Source: Linanthus parryae
Lineage: Eukaryota; Streptophyta; Magnoliopsida; Ericales; Polemoniaceae
NCBI GenBank assembly: GCA_023055425.1
Contig: JALGPY010000003.1
Location: 17,729,001-17,793,000 of the forward strand
Length of the DNA: 64,000 nt
Reading direction: 5' to 3'
Part shown: piece by piece, positions 37,085 to 47,255 of the stretch
How positions within the stretch are numbered: position 1 is the first letter of the stretch
Layout of the letters: each line of letters opens with the position of its first letter
Made by a program: the position numbers and the translations under genes
Notes under the pieces: generated by a model
What the model was told of the DNA's origin: nothing
Seen by the model: only the letters and a program-made list of their open reading frames with translations
The model's database searches: none

Positions 37085-37342
37085 AGCACAACAGTATACT
37101 TGTGCAGGGTGTCACAAACACTTTGATGATGGGAAAACCTGAATGGTTGAATTTGTGCAGACACTTGGGTGGGGTAAACCTCGTTTATGTGAATACAGTG
37201 GTCAATTTTTTTGCTCATCATGCCATACAAATGAAACTGCTGTCTTGCCGGTAAGAGTTCTGCATCACTGTGATTTTAATCATTATCCGGTTTCTCAGCT
37301 GGCTAAGTCGTATCTGGATTCTATACATGATCAGGTAACTAA
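37085..37342 (+). pseudogene. Captured host fragment: Rubicon-homology/DUF4206 zinc region
   Basis: On the strand opposite to the transposase. Motifs: YTCAGCHKHFDDGKT, LGWGKPRLCEYSGQFFC, SSCHTNETAVLPVRVLH and YPVSQLAKSYLDSIHDQ, then a GTAACT donor-like site. This matches the C-terminal Cys/His region of plant PX-domain proteins of the DUF4206 (Rubicon-homology) family. It holds only one or two exons' worth. An in-frame TGA follows GKT at about 37131-37133, so it cannot encode a full domain. CACTA elements are known to transduplicate host fragments, which I infer here. The intact donor gene is outside the window. Confidence 0.75.
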
Positions 37343-38010
37343 AGACATGTATTTATGTCCTATAATCTGTTGGTATCAAATTCTTTTCTTTAGGGGCAAA
37401 TAATCAGGAAAATCAATGAGTGAATAGCTGAAACCAGAAGGTCATTTAGGGAACTCTTTTATCCCCCAACTGTCAATTTTAACACAAACTTGTAAAGTAA
37501 TGCTTTATATGACACCAGTTTTTATCAAAAAAATTCAATTGCAATGGTCAAGCCTTCAAACACACATATCAAGAACTTAAGACTTAAGCTTACAAACAGT
37601 AGACAAACTCAACATCAATGTACAGATTACAAAATTAGGGTACTTTATAACATCACGATTCTTATTGTCATAATCAATGTTGCAAAGTTCAGTGCCATAT
37701 ATAGAAATAATCACGAAACTAAAAACAAACAGCTGATTAAAAAGAATACTAAAATCCAATTGATATATAGCCATGGAAGCAATTAATCACTAGAACTGAA
37801 CGATTTATTGCTTATCATTAGAGAGGGAGAGGGAAGAGATAAAGAGAGAGTACCTGTCGCAGTTCGACTCAATCCCAGGGCGCAACTTCTTCCGCAGCGA
37901 GATGAGGGTTTTCTCCAAACTGAAGCATCACTTAATATCACTACACTGAATGATCAATGTACATAAGGTGACGTGGGAGAGGAAAGAGATAAAAAAGTAC
38001 CTGCAGCGTT
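37343..38010. other. CACTA interior between the two captured fragments
   Basis: AT-rich, with no gene supported. At about 37810-37935 the minus strand holds a GGAGAAAACCCTC...GGGATTGAGTC...GTACTCTC stretch. It looks like a diverged copy of the 5' exon-like sequence at 37985-38210, but without the captured piece. Confidence 0.5.
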
Positions 38011-38017
38011 AGACTCA

Positions 38018-38178
38018 ATTCCACCAACGATTGAGGACCTTGTAGATCTCCACCCGGAGTTGGAGGAAACTCCCGTGATTGTGCCAGCACTCGCCGGCGC
38101 CGACGGAGCGGAAGACGGCGGCGAGGGAAGGGAGGTTGGGATCGATCGATTCGAGCTCGCCGCGGAGGAAAGGACGAT
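38018..38178 (-). pseudogene. Captured host fragment: DUF6817-like first exon
   Basis: The minus strand reads RPFLRGELESIDPNLPSL, VFRSVGAGECWHNHGSF, VEIYKVLNRWW and then a stop. GC-rich, unlike its surroundings. The RPFLRGELE, GAGECWHKHG and hydrophobic-RW order matches the N terminus of plant DUF6817-type proteins as I remember them. The family name is from memory and should be checked. It sits near the transposase end of the CACTA and may now be part of a 5' leader: a donor-like CTGCAG/GTACTT follows at about 37998-38003. Confidence 0.55.
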
Positions 38179-38349
38179 CGAGGGTTTCTCCTAACTGTGA
38201 ATTGAAAGTTGGGGGAGAAAGACGTGGCTAATTGGGTTTGTAAAAGTCCTGTGAAACAAGGAAAAAAAAAACAAAAAGAAAAAAAAGGTACGTATGAGTT
38301 AAAAACGGTGTAGTTTAGTGGGTGTATAAATACTAGAAACTACGGTAGA

Positions 38350-38550
38350 ATATGACGTGTCGATTTAAATATACATATACGACGTATTAATAAAGGGACC
38401 GTTGTATTAAATATTATATAAACGACGTTTATTTAAACGGCCGTAGTATTTATTAATTATACGACGGTCAATAGTTAACCGTCGTATTTTACTCAAAAAC
38501 GACAGTACTTCTGGCCGTCGTATTTTTTGGCCGTCGTATCTGGCATCTTT
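38350..38550. repeat. Right subterminal repeats of the CACTA
   Basis: TACGACGG and CCGTCGTA motifs recur several times, as in the left end, up to the terminal CTGTAGTG. They are less dense than on the left. Confidence 0.85.
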
Positions 38551-38563
38551 TTCTGTAGTGTAA

Positions 38564-39240
38564 CATCTAATGCTATGTCCGGTCAAGTGCTGACCATAGC
38601 ATACATGAGGCTTCCAACTGTGCTAGCATATGGAACCATGAACATGTAATGATATGTCCAGTCAAGTGCTGACCATAGCATACACGAGGCTTCCAATTGT
38701 GCTAGCATATTGAACCATGAACATGTACTCCTTCTCCTCAGTCTAAGCAGTGAACATTCCTAACTTGCTATTAGTCGCCATCGGAGTATCTATAGCTTTA
38801 GTTGATAGCATCTCGAATCTCACCAACACTTTTTTGATGTATCCCTGTTGTGATAGGAAAAACTTCTTCTTCTTCTTTCTATCTCTATAGATCTCAACTC
38901 CTAGAATTTTCCGAGCAGCCCAAGATCCTTCATCTCAAATTCCGCACTGAGATACCTCTTCAGTTCTTGTATGTTCTTCATATCCTAGGTTGCAATCAAG
39001 ATATCATCTAAATACAGAACTAGGTAGATACATGTCTCACCTCGCAAGAGCATGTGATACACGCAACAATCATACTCACACTTCTGGTAACCATTCTTCA
39101 ATATGAAGCTTTCAAACCACTTTTACCATTGCCCAGGCACTGCTTAATCCGTAGAGAGATCTTTCAACTTGCACACTTGGTCTTATCTTCCAAGAACATG
39201 GAACCCTTCTAGTTAGCTCAAGTATCAGCTCGCAGAGTAA
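38564..39240 (-). pseudogene. Copia reverse transcriptase, decayed (right part of split element)
   Basis: Minus-strand pieces read like copia RT: a LERSLYGLSSAW-like stretch, AARKILGVEIYRDRKKKK and FFLSQQGYIKKVLVRFEML, then VPYASTVGSLMYAMVST and PDIALDV ending at the CACTA junction. Several stops break it. A 79-bp tandem duplication (starting at 38574 and 38653) repeats the PYAST...YAM segment next to the CACTA. Confidence 0.8.
38574..38731. repeat. 79-bp tandem duplication at the copia/CACTA junction
   Basis: TATGTCCGGTCAAGTGCTGA at 38574 and TATGTCCAGTCAAGTGCTGA at 38653. The copies differ at a few positions. Confidence 0.9.
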
Positions 39241-39637
39241 TTTAGGAAATGAAACAAAAAATTGTTGAACTCTAGAACCCAATCAAACATAAGTACACTA
39301 AACCAATCCTCAAACTAATAATGGGATAATAAAAATAGATTCATTTAGTGTTTAACTCTACACGTAGTCACGTGTATACTTGTGACTATCTTATAGTCCC
39401 TATCAGTCCATTGGGCATCAATGAGTCATGTAGAATACAAACTTACATAAACATTGTGGTCACAAATCACAAAATACAATTGATAGACATTAGAAGATCA
39501 CAAATAACAATAATGCATATCACAAATAGCAATTGATATACAGAGGAAGATCACAGATGACATATCACAATTATGCAGATCACAAATAGCAAGAGGAAGA
39601 TCACACATCACATATAACAATTATGCAGATCACATAT
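39241..39637. other. AT-rich spacer with degenerate repeats
   Basis: From about 39460, phrases such as AGATCACAAATAGCAA and TATGCAGATCACA recur in a loose 30-60 bp pattern. No gene. Confidence 0.5.
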
Positions 39638-39900
39638 CACTACTAGAAATATCGTTAGAAACAACACTTGTTAACCGCCGTCAAAAGACAAAAGTTGCCC
39701 TTTTCAGCGGTTATTACGACGACTCTTACGGCGCTTTGACAAGTTCCCTTAAACTAAACGTCGTAAGTACGGAACCGGCGGTTTTGGCCGCCGTAAACCT
39801 TAACGGCGGTCAAAGGCGCCATTAATTTAAACAGCAAAAAACCCAAAACGCATTTATTTGCACGACAAACGTTTAAAAACCGCCGTATTTCACAATTTGT
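39638..39900. mobile_element. CACTA terminus (second family)
   Basis: CACTACTAGAAATATCG at 39638 is followed by subterminal motifs of the type GGCGGTT/AACCGCCG, different from the 24948 element. No matching right end with the same motifs was found, so this is a truncated or nested end. Confidence 0.6.
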
Positions 39901-39959
39901 TATTTTTTTAATTCAATTTATTAAATTTTTTAATAGAAGTACTGATTTAGTTTTTTTTT

Positions 39960-41841
39960 ATTATATATATTTTTTTAATTTTCTACCGAGTGCTTAACTT
40001 TGAGTCATACTCAGAATGAGCCATGTTTGGTGGCCTAATTCCTTTTGGAACCCAAATCTGCCTAACCTGTCCCTTAAGCTGATAAGGATAAGTATTCCTC
40101 ATAATGTGAGGTTCTGATCTTCTGAAGGGACAAGTTAATCTAACATGACCAATTTTTCCACAGTAATGACATTTTGGAGAATGTCTGCTATCAGATTTGA
40201 CAAAAGCAGTTTGACTTTTCTATGGAAAATTTGGATTATAGCCAATCCCACTTTTATGCATTGATTTCAGACTTCCTCCAAGAATGAGATACAGATTATG
40301 TTCTGAGCCTGTAAAACTAGCTAGGACCTTCTTAGAATCTTGAAGTTTCTCAGTCAAAGAATAGATTTGTTGTTCTAAATTCTCAGAATGAGTCTTTATA
40401 TCAACATATCTTTCAGTCAAAAGAGTGTTTTGATCAACAACCTCTTTTATATGTGCCTTCAAGGCTTTGAACCTGCTGTCCAAGGCCTTGAAGTCCTTTT
40501 CAAGCTTTGTCTTAGAAACTTCAACAGTTTTGTTGGTAAAAACTAGGTCCAAATTTTCTTTTACCTGCTCATGAATCTTAATCTTTAAAGCAGAAATCTC
40601 ATTTCTATAACTTTCCTCATTTAAAAACATACTCTTGAGAATTTCAGGAAGCACATCAAAAGGACTAGCAAGTAGATTTTTTACCATATCTTCAATATGT
40701 CTGTCTGATGATTTTTCCTCATCATGCTTTGCCATGAAGCATAAGTTTGCTTGATCTTCTTCTGTGTCTGAGTCACTTGATGAATCAGAATCACTCCAGG
40801 AAGCCATCATGGCTTTCTTCCTTCTGTTGTCACTGTCTTTCTTCTGAAAGTTCATGTTCTTCTTCTTTTGTGGACAATCCCTTACTAAATGATCTGCATC
40901 ACCATACTCAAAACAATTCATTACTTTAGTTTTATGTGACTGTGATGAAGGTTTACCTCTGTAGTCCTTTCTGCCTGAAGGTCTTGATCTCTCTCTGTTG
41001 TAATCCCTGTTACCAGAATTTCTTTTCTTCTTGAGAATCCTGGCCAAGGCCTTGGAGATCAATGCTAAAGCCTCTTCATCATCATGCTCATCTTCAGTCT
41101 CAAGGCTTTGAGACTTCTCACTGTCTTTTGCCTTAAGTGCTAAGTTCTTGATGTTTTCACTCAAATCACCTTCCACATCCTTCATAGACATTTCATGAGT
41201 GAACAGCTTTCCATGTAGATCATCTAGCTGAAGAAGACTTAAATTCTGAGCCTCCTCAATGGTTGTTGTTTTTGGCTCCCACTTGGCCTTCGGCAAGCTT
41301 CTCAGAATTTTCCTGACCTTCTCCTCATTTGAGAACTTCTTTCCCAATGACTCCAGATTATTCACCACATCAGTGAATCTTTTGAACATCTCCTTGATGG
41401 TCTCATCTGAATTCATCTTGAACAACTCATATTGTCTCAGAAGTATGTTGATTTTGGTCTTCTTAACCTGGCTAGTTCCTTCATATGTCACCACCACTTT
41501 ATCCCATACTTCTTTGGCACTCTTGAAATTTGACACTATGTTGAACTCATATGCATTAAGAGCACAGTATAACAGATTCATAGCCTTGTAATTTTTTGAT
41601 ACCTTTTCCAGTTTAGTAACTGAAAGATTTTCTCAGACTTGATACATCTGACTCCGTCAATTGTAATATAGTACTCATGAGGACCATTCTGAACTATTGA
41701 CCACAGTTCCATGTCTTGATCTATGATGAACATCTTAATCAATGCCTTCCAGTGCATGAAGTTATCACCACAGAACAATGGAGGTCTGTTGGCTGCCCTT
41801 CCTTGTGAGAATCCACCATCTCCTACATTACTCATAGTCAC
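39960..41841 (-). pseudogene. Sirevirus-like copia gag, frame-broken
   Basis: The minus strand starts MTMSNVGDGGFSQG (41841) with RPPLFCGDNFMHWK, typical of copia gag. The first frame ends at 41578, and the UBN2 gag domain (ALNAYEFNIVSNFKSAKEVW, LLRQYELFKM, VRKILRSLPKAKWEPK) continues in the frame 41581-40220, so a frameshift lies just before. A first zinc knuckle has Tyr for the second Cys (CFEYGDADHLVRDC). A coiled coil follows, then a stop near 40220. Beyond it, in the same frame, is a second, intact knuckle (CHYCGKIGHVRLTC) and WVPK. No pol follows; CACTA-like sequence begins. Gag forms the particle that packages the RNA. Confidence 0.85.
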
Positions 41842-41869
41842 CAGATTGTTAGATCTATATCAGTGACAC

Positions 41870-41885
41870 AAGCTCTGATACCAAT
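41870..41885 (-). promoter_or_regulatory. tRNA-Met primer binding site of the Sirevirus-like element
   Basis: The minus strand reads TGGTATCAGAGCTTG just downstream of the LTR end, complementary to the 3' end of initiator tRNA-Met. It fixes the element's orientation and the LTR's inner edge at about 41886. Confidence 0.85.
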
Positions 41886-44830
41886 TGAAAGTGTGTAATG
41901 TAGACTACTTACAGGACCTAAATACTCTAGAAGGGGGGGGGGGGTTGAATAGAGTATGGAAACTTTTTGAAAAACTCAGAACTTAACAGATAAGCTTTGT
42001 GTGAAACTCAAATATCAAGGCCTTGAGATTTTAGAAAACTGTCTGAAACTTTCAAAGGAAAAATAGAAAGCTTCAAGGCCTTGAACTATTACCATTTCTA
42101 AGCAGCTTATAAACCCTAGTTTGATTTGAGTTGTGTGCAGCAGATAATAATAAAACTGTAAAGTAAAGAACACAAGGAAATTTACAGAGTTCAGTCCCAA
42201 TGGACCTAATCTCTTCATGAGGGATCTAATCCCACCAGGATTGGGCAAACACTTCTTATTACTCACACAGATACAACCCTAGATCTTCAAGCCTAAGTGA
42301 TTTTCCTTACACCTATACAGCTTGTGGTTCCTAACCTATCTAGTTCCAGCTACTAACTGTTGAGCTAACAAGAACCTCTCGTTGTTCACTTGAACAACCA
42401 ACCACTAGGTTAAGTTAGGTTTAAGATATTTAAAAGATACACATATTACAAAACAAGTGAAGAACACAGTAGAAGAGATAAGCTATTGAAGCCTGGATGT
42501 GTTCTTCTGGAAACTGGAATGACTTGATCTTCTGAAATCTGGAATTGAAGCTTGAATCCCTGTGGGTTTGAATGAATGATCTCCCACGAATTTCTCACAC
42601 CTCTCTGAGTATTCTGCAAGCCTCTCTCTTTCAAAATTCAAACCAGTCTCTTTTAACCACAGCTGCAACTGAATGAGAGATTTTAGTGTAGGGTTTTGAT
42701 TCATGGATGCGCAACGGAAACAATAATTAACCATGCAAAACCCTACAAGGATCACAAGTCAAGAGACATAACGATGGTAAAGGAAGAAATCAATAACACA
42801 CCTTAGGGTTCTCCTTTGATGACTTCAAACGCGAATTGTGTCACATTCTCTATAGTTGATCCATGCCTAGAGTTGACATCTAGATCTCCCACTCCTTGGT
42901 GCTAGCCCGGAAAGAGGAAGAGGAAGAAGAATCACGCAAAACGAGACGAACCAAAGGAGGTTCGGCCTCCTTTGGGGCCGACGGGGACGGGCGGCGGCAA
43001 GAGGGGCGGCGTGCTCCTCTTTGCTTGCTTGCTCTCTCCTTTTGTTCTCTTCCACTCAAGTTATGATCTAATGAATCATAAGTGTGGGAAGGAAGGAAGG
43101 AAGGTCCTTTATATAGCCCAACAACTCCTTTCCAACAACCTAAAGGACTTATTCTAGTCCTACTAGAATTCAGTTTAGTCCCTTCCTTGCAAATTAGTCC
43201 CTACTAAGTTTGCAAGGTTTTGCAAAGTGATCCTACCAATTAATTAATCCAATTAATTAATTCCCAAATCTAGTTCAACTCTATATAGCATGTGACCCCA
43301 TAGGTTCTATCTAGTTGGTAGCAACAATTCGCTAATATGGAGCGGTTTCTAGCAAAACATCCATTCTAGCCAACTAATTGAATAGTCATCTTGACAACCT
43401 TTGTACAAGTAATTGTCTCATTCCTTTGTCTCTTTATCCGGATTGGAAACGAGACATACAAGTCACACTCGTATATCCAATCCAAAGTTTCTCGATCCAT
43501 GGGAATAGCCTTATTCGTGCAAATAACATCAATATCCCATATTGATTTATTTGAGTCTGGCCAGACATTCTATAAGCACTATCCCTCGAGTGGCCTAGGA
43601 TATTTGCTCCCGTTATGTGGGAGAAACAAAATCTATATACGTCCACTTCGATCTCTAAGCTTGCTTCTTATTGTATCCGGTACACGCCTTTATAACTACC
43701 CAGTTACGGTGTAGCGTTTAACGCTACCAAAATCACAATAATCCACAACTAGAATATCTAGCGACTTCAAGTCTAAGGATGACAATACCATTGCACCGCG
43801 AGAAGCGCTTGTGACTCAACATAACGTGTATGTAGCCTTCTCGGAGATGGGTCAATCCAGTGCGACATTACCCTTAATGCACACCTATGTGTTGGATCAT
43901 GATATCTCCATATCAATCCAACCCCATACTAGTCTATAGATGATTGTCCCATTAATCATTATACTGGACTAGGGATATTTAAGATAAACAACACAATTGT
44001 AAATCTAAGGACTTCATTATATTAAATATCCAATAAATAATAAATGAATTTCTAGCCACAAATAAATTCATACTAAACTAGATTGCCTCTAGGGCATCTA
44101 TTCCAACGTTTACGATCTCAGTTCCTATAAATCCTCCTTCTGTTTTCAACTGAAATTCAAACAGCTCTAAGTGGATATCCGTTGGAGTTTGTTGAGATTT
44201 CTCTTGCACGTTTAACAAACCTGCAACAACATTAAAACACAGCAACAATAAAATCCAGAAATATAACAGTACTATGACTGTTTGGTTTTCCAGTTTCTGA
44301 TAAAACTGGTTAAAAGATTAGAACAGTAATCTGTTTAACTTCTGACACATATAAATCATGAAAAAAAAAAGTTTAAGACTCTTAGAAGTGAATGAATAAT
44401 CACAATAATAAGAGTCACAACATGCAAGAAAGAATAAACTTAGTTCTGTAAAAACTGTCAGCAGCTCAAGGCACATCTCAAGGCCTTGAAGCTCTGAACA
44501 TGCTTCACTGATATTCAAAGTCAAATCCAGAAAACTCTGATTCTCCCTGTTTTGATCAATTGCGATAGTGTTAGATATGTGGATAATGTAAAACATGAGT
44601 ATATGCAGCAAATCACTGATCTGTATAATCCAATATCCAATCTGCAACACAAACTTGTTAGAAAATTCAGCAGAATAAGAATGACTCTCAAGGCTTTGAA
44701 GCACCGTCAGTATCCCAAGGCCTTGGAGTATTTGAAATGCTTTGCTGCCTATGTCTTTGTCTTTGCCTTTGTCTTTCATCACTCAAAAAAATTACCATCC
44801 AAAACACATTCAAAGGTCTTTGAGTCAACA
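41886..44830 (-). repeat. 5' LTR of the Sirevirus-like element, split by a solo LTR
   Basis: Inner edge TGAAAGTGTGTAATG (41886) next to the primer site. The outer edge is probably at about 44830, where the minus strand starts TGTTGACTC. The part 42687-44108 is a later insertion, leaving about 1.5 kb of LTR. The palindrome CAAGGCCTTG recurs (42016, 42072, 44479, 44712, with variants). A 12-G run lies at 41933-41944. Confidence 0.65.
42687..44108 (-). mobile_element. Solo LTR, Angela/BARE-like copia, 1.42 kb
   Basis: The minus strand starts CGTTGGAATAGATGCCCTAG (first base changed from the TG seen in the 63435 relative) and ends ...CAAAACCCTACA. Flanks TTTAG (42682-42686) and TTTAC (44109-44113) form a 5-bp duplication with one mismatch. 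The TTGGAATAGATGCCCTAGAG start is typical of this copia group. No internal domain is present, so it arose by LTR-LTR recombination. Confidence 0.8.
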
Positions 44831-44989
44831 ATCGTCATCGTGAATTCATATCTCTCCGTTCACTAGCGATCCACATGTTTGATCTCCTGATTGACCAGTA
44901 CAATCGTTCGATTCACAGAGACTCTTCGACCGTTGGGGCGCCTAGGGTTGGACAGAGTGTGAGAGAGAAATCGACGATAGAGTGAAATG

Positions 44990-45227
44990 GGGGTACAAAA
45001 TGTTTTTATACTAGGAGAACTCGTGTTATTGTATAATGACCCTACAATATTTTAAATTTCTAAAAAAGACCCCGCCCGCAACATGAAGTGACATTTTCAT
45101 AGATATTGTCAGTTACACCCCCTCAAACTTGACAACATTTTGAGTTGTCACTGAACAACCAAGCAAAGTGACAACTTCCCTATTGTCACTATGGAAGTTG
45201 TCACTGTATACCTAATCTGTTGTAGTG
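44990..45227. mobile_element. CACTA right terminus (third type)
   Basis: Ends CTGTTGTAGTG, whose complement is CACTACAACAG. The subterminal motif TTGTCACT/AGTGACAA repeats at least six times between 45090 and 45205. Neither the TIR nor the motif matches the 39638 end. A 3-bp duplication partner was not found. Confidence 0.6.
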
Positions 45228-45269
45228 CCATGTCCCATCTCACTCGGAGCTGGAAGATATCCTCACCAA

Positions 45270-45487
45270 CAGCGGAGGAGTCAGGATTTCATTAGTGGGG
45301 TGGCACAAAAGTGCATGCCAGGATTGTTGGGGTGCACTTATGCCAAATTAAATTTTTTGGGGGTGCACTTATGCCATTTAATGAAGGAGAAAGCTGAAAA
45401 AACCCAGAAAATAGGGAATATCGTAGTAGTAAACGAAAAGTCTAGAGGTGCACTAGCACCCCGTGCCCTTATGTGCCTCCGCCCCTG
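45270..45487. mobile_element. hAT-type MITE with perfect 8-bp target duplication
   Basis: Flanked by CTCACCAA at 45262-45269 and 45488-45495. Ends CAGCGGAGGAGTCAGG and the complement of CAGGGGCGGAGGCACA. 218 bp, no coding. Confidence 0.9.
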
Positions 45488-45645
45488 CTCACCAAACCAC
45501 TATATGGGCCTCTCTCTACCACAATTGCTACCAAGTTAGGAGTGAGAAATCTCCCATGTCCTACTTGAGAGGGGTATTATAAATAGCAAGGGTTTGGTTG
45601 TCATTTCCTTTCTTTCTATTTCAATTAACTGTAATAAGACCCTTA

Positions 45646-46643
45646 GGGCTAGTTTGGAATGCTGTGTCTTGGCTTAAAGTTGCTGTGAGAAAGTCGTTGT
45701 GAGAAAGCTGCTGGGAGTTCTAGATAAAATGTTGTTTGGTAAATATTACGTAAAAGCTGCTGTGAAATATTGATGTGGTAATTTTATGTTTGGTCAAATC
45801 AACTGTGAACTTGCTGTGAGAGGGTAAAATGACAAAACTATATGACACGTGTCATTTCCGTAAAGATAACTATTGATATTTTAAAAAATTATAAGGTTAA
45901 AATCGGTTGTAGATAAATTAATCAAAAGCACTTTCTGGAAAAGCATCTCCTCCCTTGCTTCCTGAAAACTGTTGTGGGACAGCAGAAACTAGGACTGCAA
46001 CTCGGGCGGGCTGGACGGGTTGGCACCCCTGTCCAAGCCCGAGCCCGATTTCTGTGGTGCCCGCCCAAGCCCAACCCGACCCGAGTTAAGAGCATTGTCA
46101 ACCCGTCCCAGCCCAAATTCGTATAAATCAATTCGGATTCGGGTTGAATTCGAGCTATTACGTTAAACTTAATATCTTCTTAAAAACACAAGAGAATTAT
46201 TAATTGTTGGCGAAAAACCAAATCAACTAGTTGCAGAACAAAACAATGATTAAAAACATTGCTAATACTTGAAATAAAAGTAGCATATTCATGTTAGATA
46301 TGCTACATAGTTCTTTCAAAATGTAATATTTATACGTAGTGGTCATGCAAATTGGGCAATTCGGGTTAACCCGTCTTTCGATATTTGTGTCCAAGACCGA
46401 TCCTAATTGCAATTCGGGCTGAGAATTCCTGTCCAAGCCCGTCCAAATTAGAAAAATTATGTATCCAGACCCTATTTAAGTTCGGGCTTGGCTTGGGTTG
46501 ATTGGGTTCAACCCGCCCAAGTTGCACCCCTAGCAGAAACTGTCCGAAAAAAGTTTAAATTTTATTTTTACCAAACACACTAAAACTGTTTCTGCTGTTG
46601 AAAAACAGCTGTGCAGGCAGCAAAAGCATTCCCAAACTCACCC
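45646..46643. mobile_element. PIF/Harbinger-like element, TTA target duplication
   Basis: Ends GGGCTAGTTTGGAATGCT and the complement of GGGTGAGTTTGGGAATGC. TTA flanks both sides (45643-45645, 46644-46646). Without the nested insertion it is about 447 bp, a Tourist-type MITE length. Confidence 0.85.
45990..46532. mobile_element. hAT element nested inside the Harbinger-like element
   Basis: TIRs TAGGACTGCAACTCGGGCGG and TAGGGGTGCAACTTGGGCGG, flanked by a perfect 8-bp duplication GCAGAAAC (45982-45989, 46533-46540). 543 bp. Contains several GCCCGAGC/GGGCTTGG-type subterminal motifs and no transposase. Confidence 0.92.
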
Positions 46644-46720
46644 TTAGTCTCAAGACGTTGTTTCGATTAGTGAGACTAAGAGTACACCCAGACCGTTCGT
46701 CTCTCTTTTGTTTGTTACCC

Positions 46721-47255
46721 ATCAAGATTATTCCCGTGCGGTGCATTTAATGGTTGAGATAGTATTTTTAATCAGTCGTAAGCCGTTGCCTACAAAAGCA
46801 GTGGTGTGGTACACATTTGTAGCAAGAAGAAAATCGTTATCTTCTTCATTTCTTTCGCGTGCTCTTTTCTGTCTCTTTCTTCCTGTATGTTCTTCTCCCT
46901 CTGACATCAAGAGCTTAGATATTTATTATCGACACATCCACTTAAAATACATATTTTCAGCACATGAACAGTGTAGTTTAACAGTTTGGACATTTCGAAA
47001 GGCATAATTACGAAATGATGGCTTGGGAGTTCAATTGTCCACTCAAGTTTTCAACTACTGACGATATTCTCTGTCCAAAATTAGTATCTCAATCGTATAA
47101 AATTCCCATAACTATTTGTTAATAGATTCTTACGACCCATCCACCCACGTTCTTCCAGACTTGTCTGTAGCTGGTCGGTAGTTGAAGTCTACGATGTATA
47201 GATTGTTTTGAATTTTAGCAAGTGTTAAATACCCAGAAAAAATTTCAGTCAACTT
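46721..47255 (+). promoter_or_regulatory. Upstream region of GDSL gene 2
   Basis: About 530 bp without a supported gene. A TATA-like CGTATAAAATTC lies at about 47095-47106; no stronger element was identified. Confidence 0.4.

Larger units (their letters stand above)
24948..38560 (-). mobile_element. Complete CACTA (En/Spm) transposon, 13.6 kb
   Basis: Ends CACTACAAAAAAAATAG (left) and the complement of CACTACAGAAAAAGAT (right), flanked by TAA at 24945-24947 and 38561-38563, the 3-bp duplication of CACTA elements. Both ends carry dense subterminal TACGACGG/CCGTCGTA motifs. Inside, on the minus strand, are a TNP2-type transposase gene (31308-35031) and a second gene of the Transposase_24 type (25770-31053). 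It also holds 355-bp tandem repeats, a microsatellite and two captured host fragments. It sits within a decayed copia reverse transcriptase, in the same orientation as its genes. Confidence 0.93.
45231..46720. other. Probable LTR-derived host sequence with nested DNA transposons
   Basis: With the insertions removed, the remaining pieces read as one LTR-like segment: TCTCCCATGTCC, TATAAATAGCAAGGG (TATA), a pyrimidine-rich stretch and then TAAGACCCTTAGTCTCAAG. The inserts are 45270-45487 and 45646-46643, the latter containing 45990-46532. No internal gene is seen. Confidence 0.4.

Noticed and set aside
37973..38194. Plus-strand ORF of 73 residues
   Set aside because: The opposite strand reads as a recognisable host-gene exon, so this is its shadow.
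39638..45227. One CACTA element spanning both ends
   Set aside because: TIRs beyond CACTAC, subterminal motifs and flanking trinucleotides do not match.
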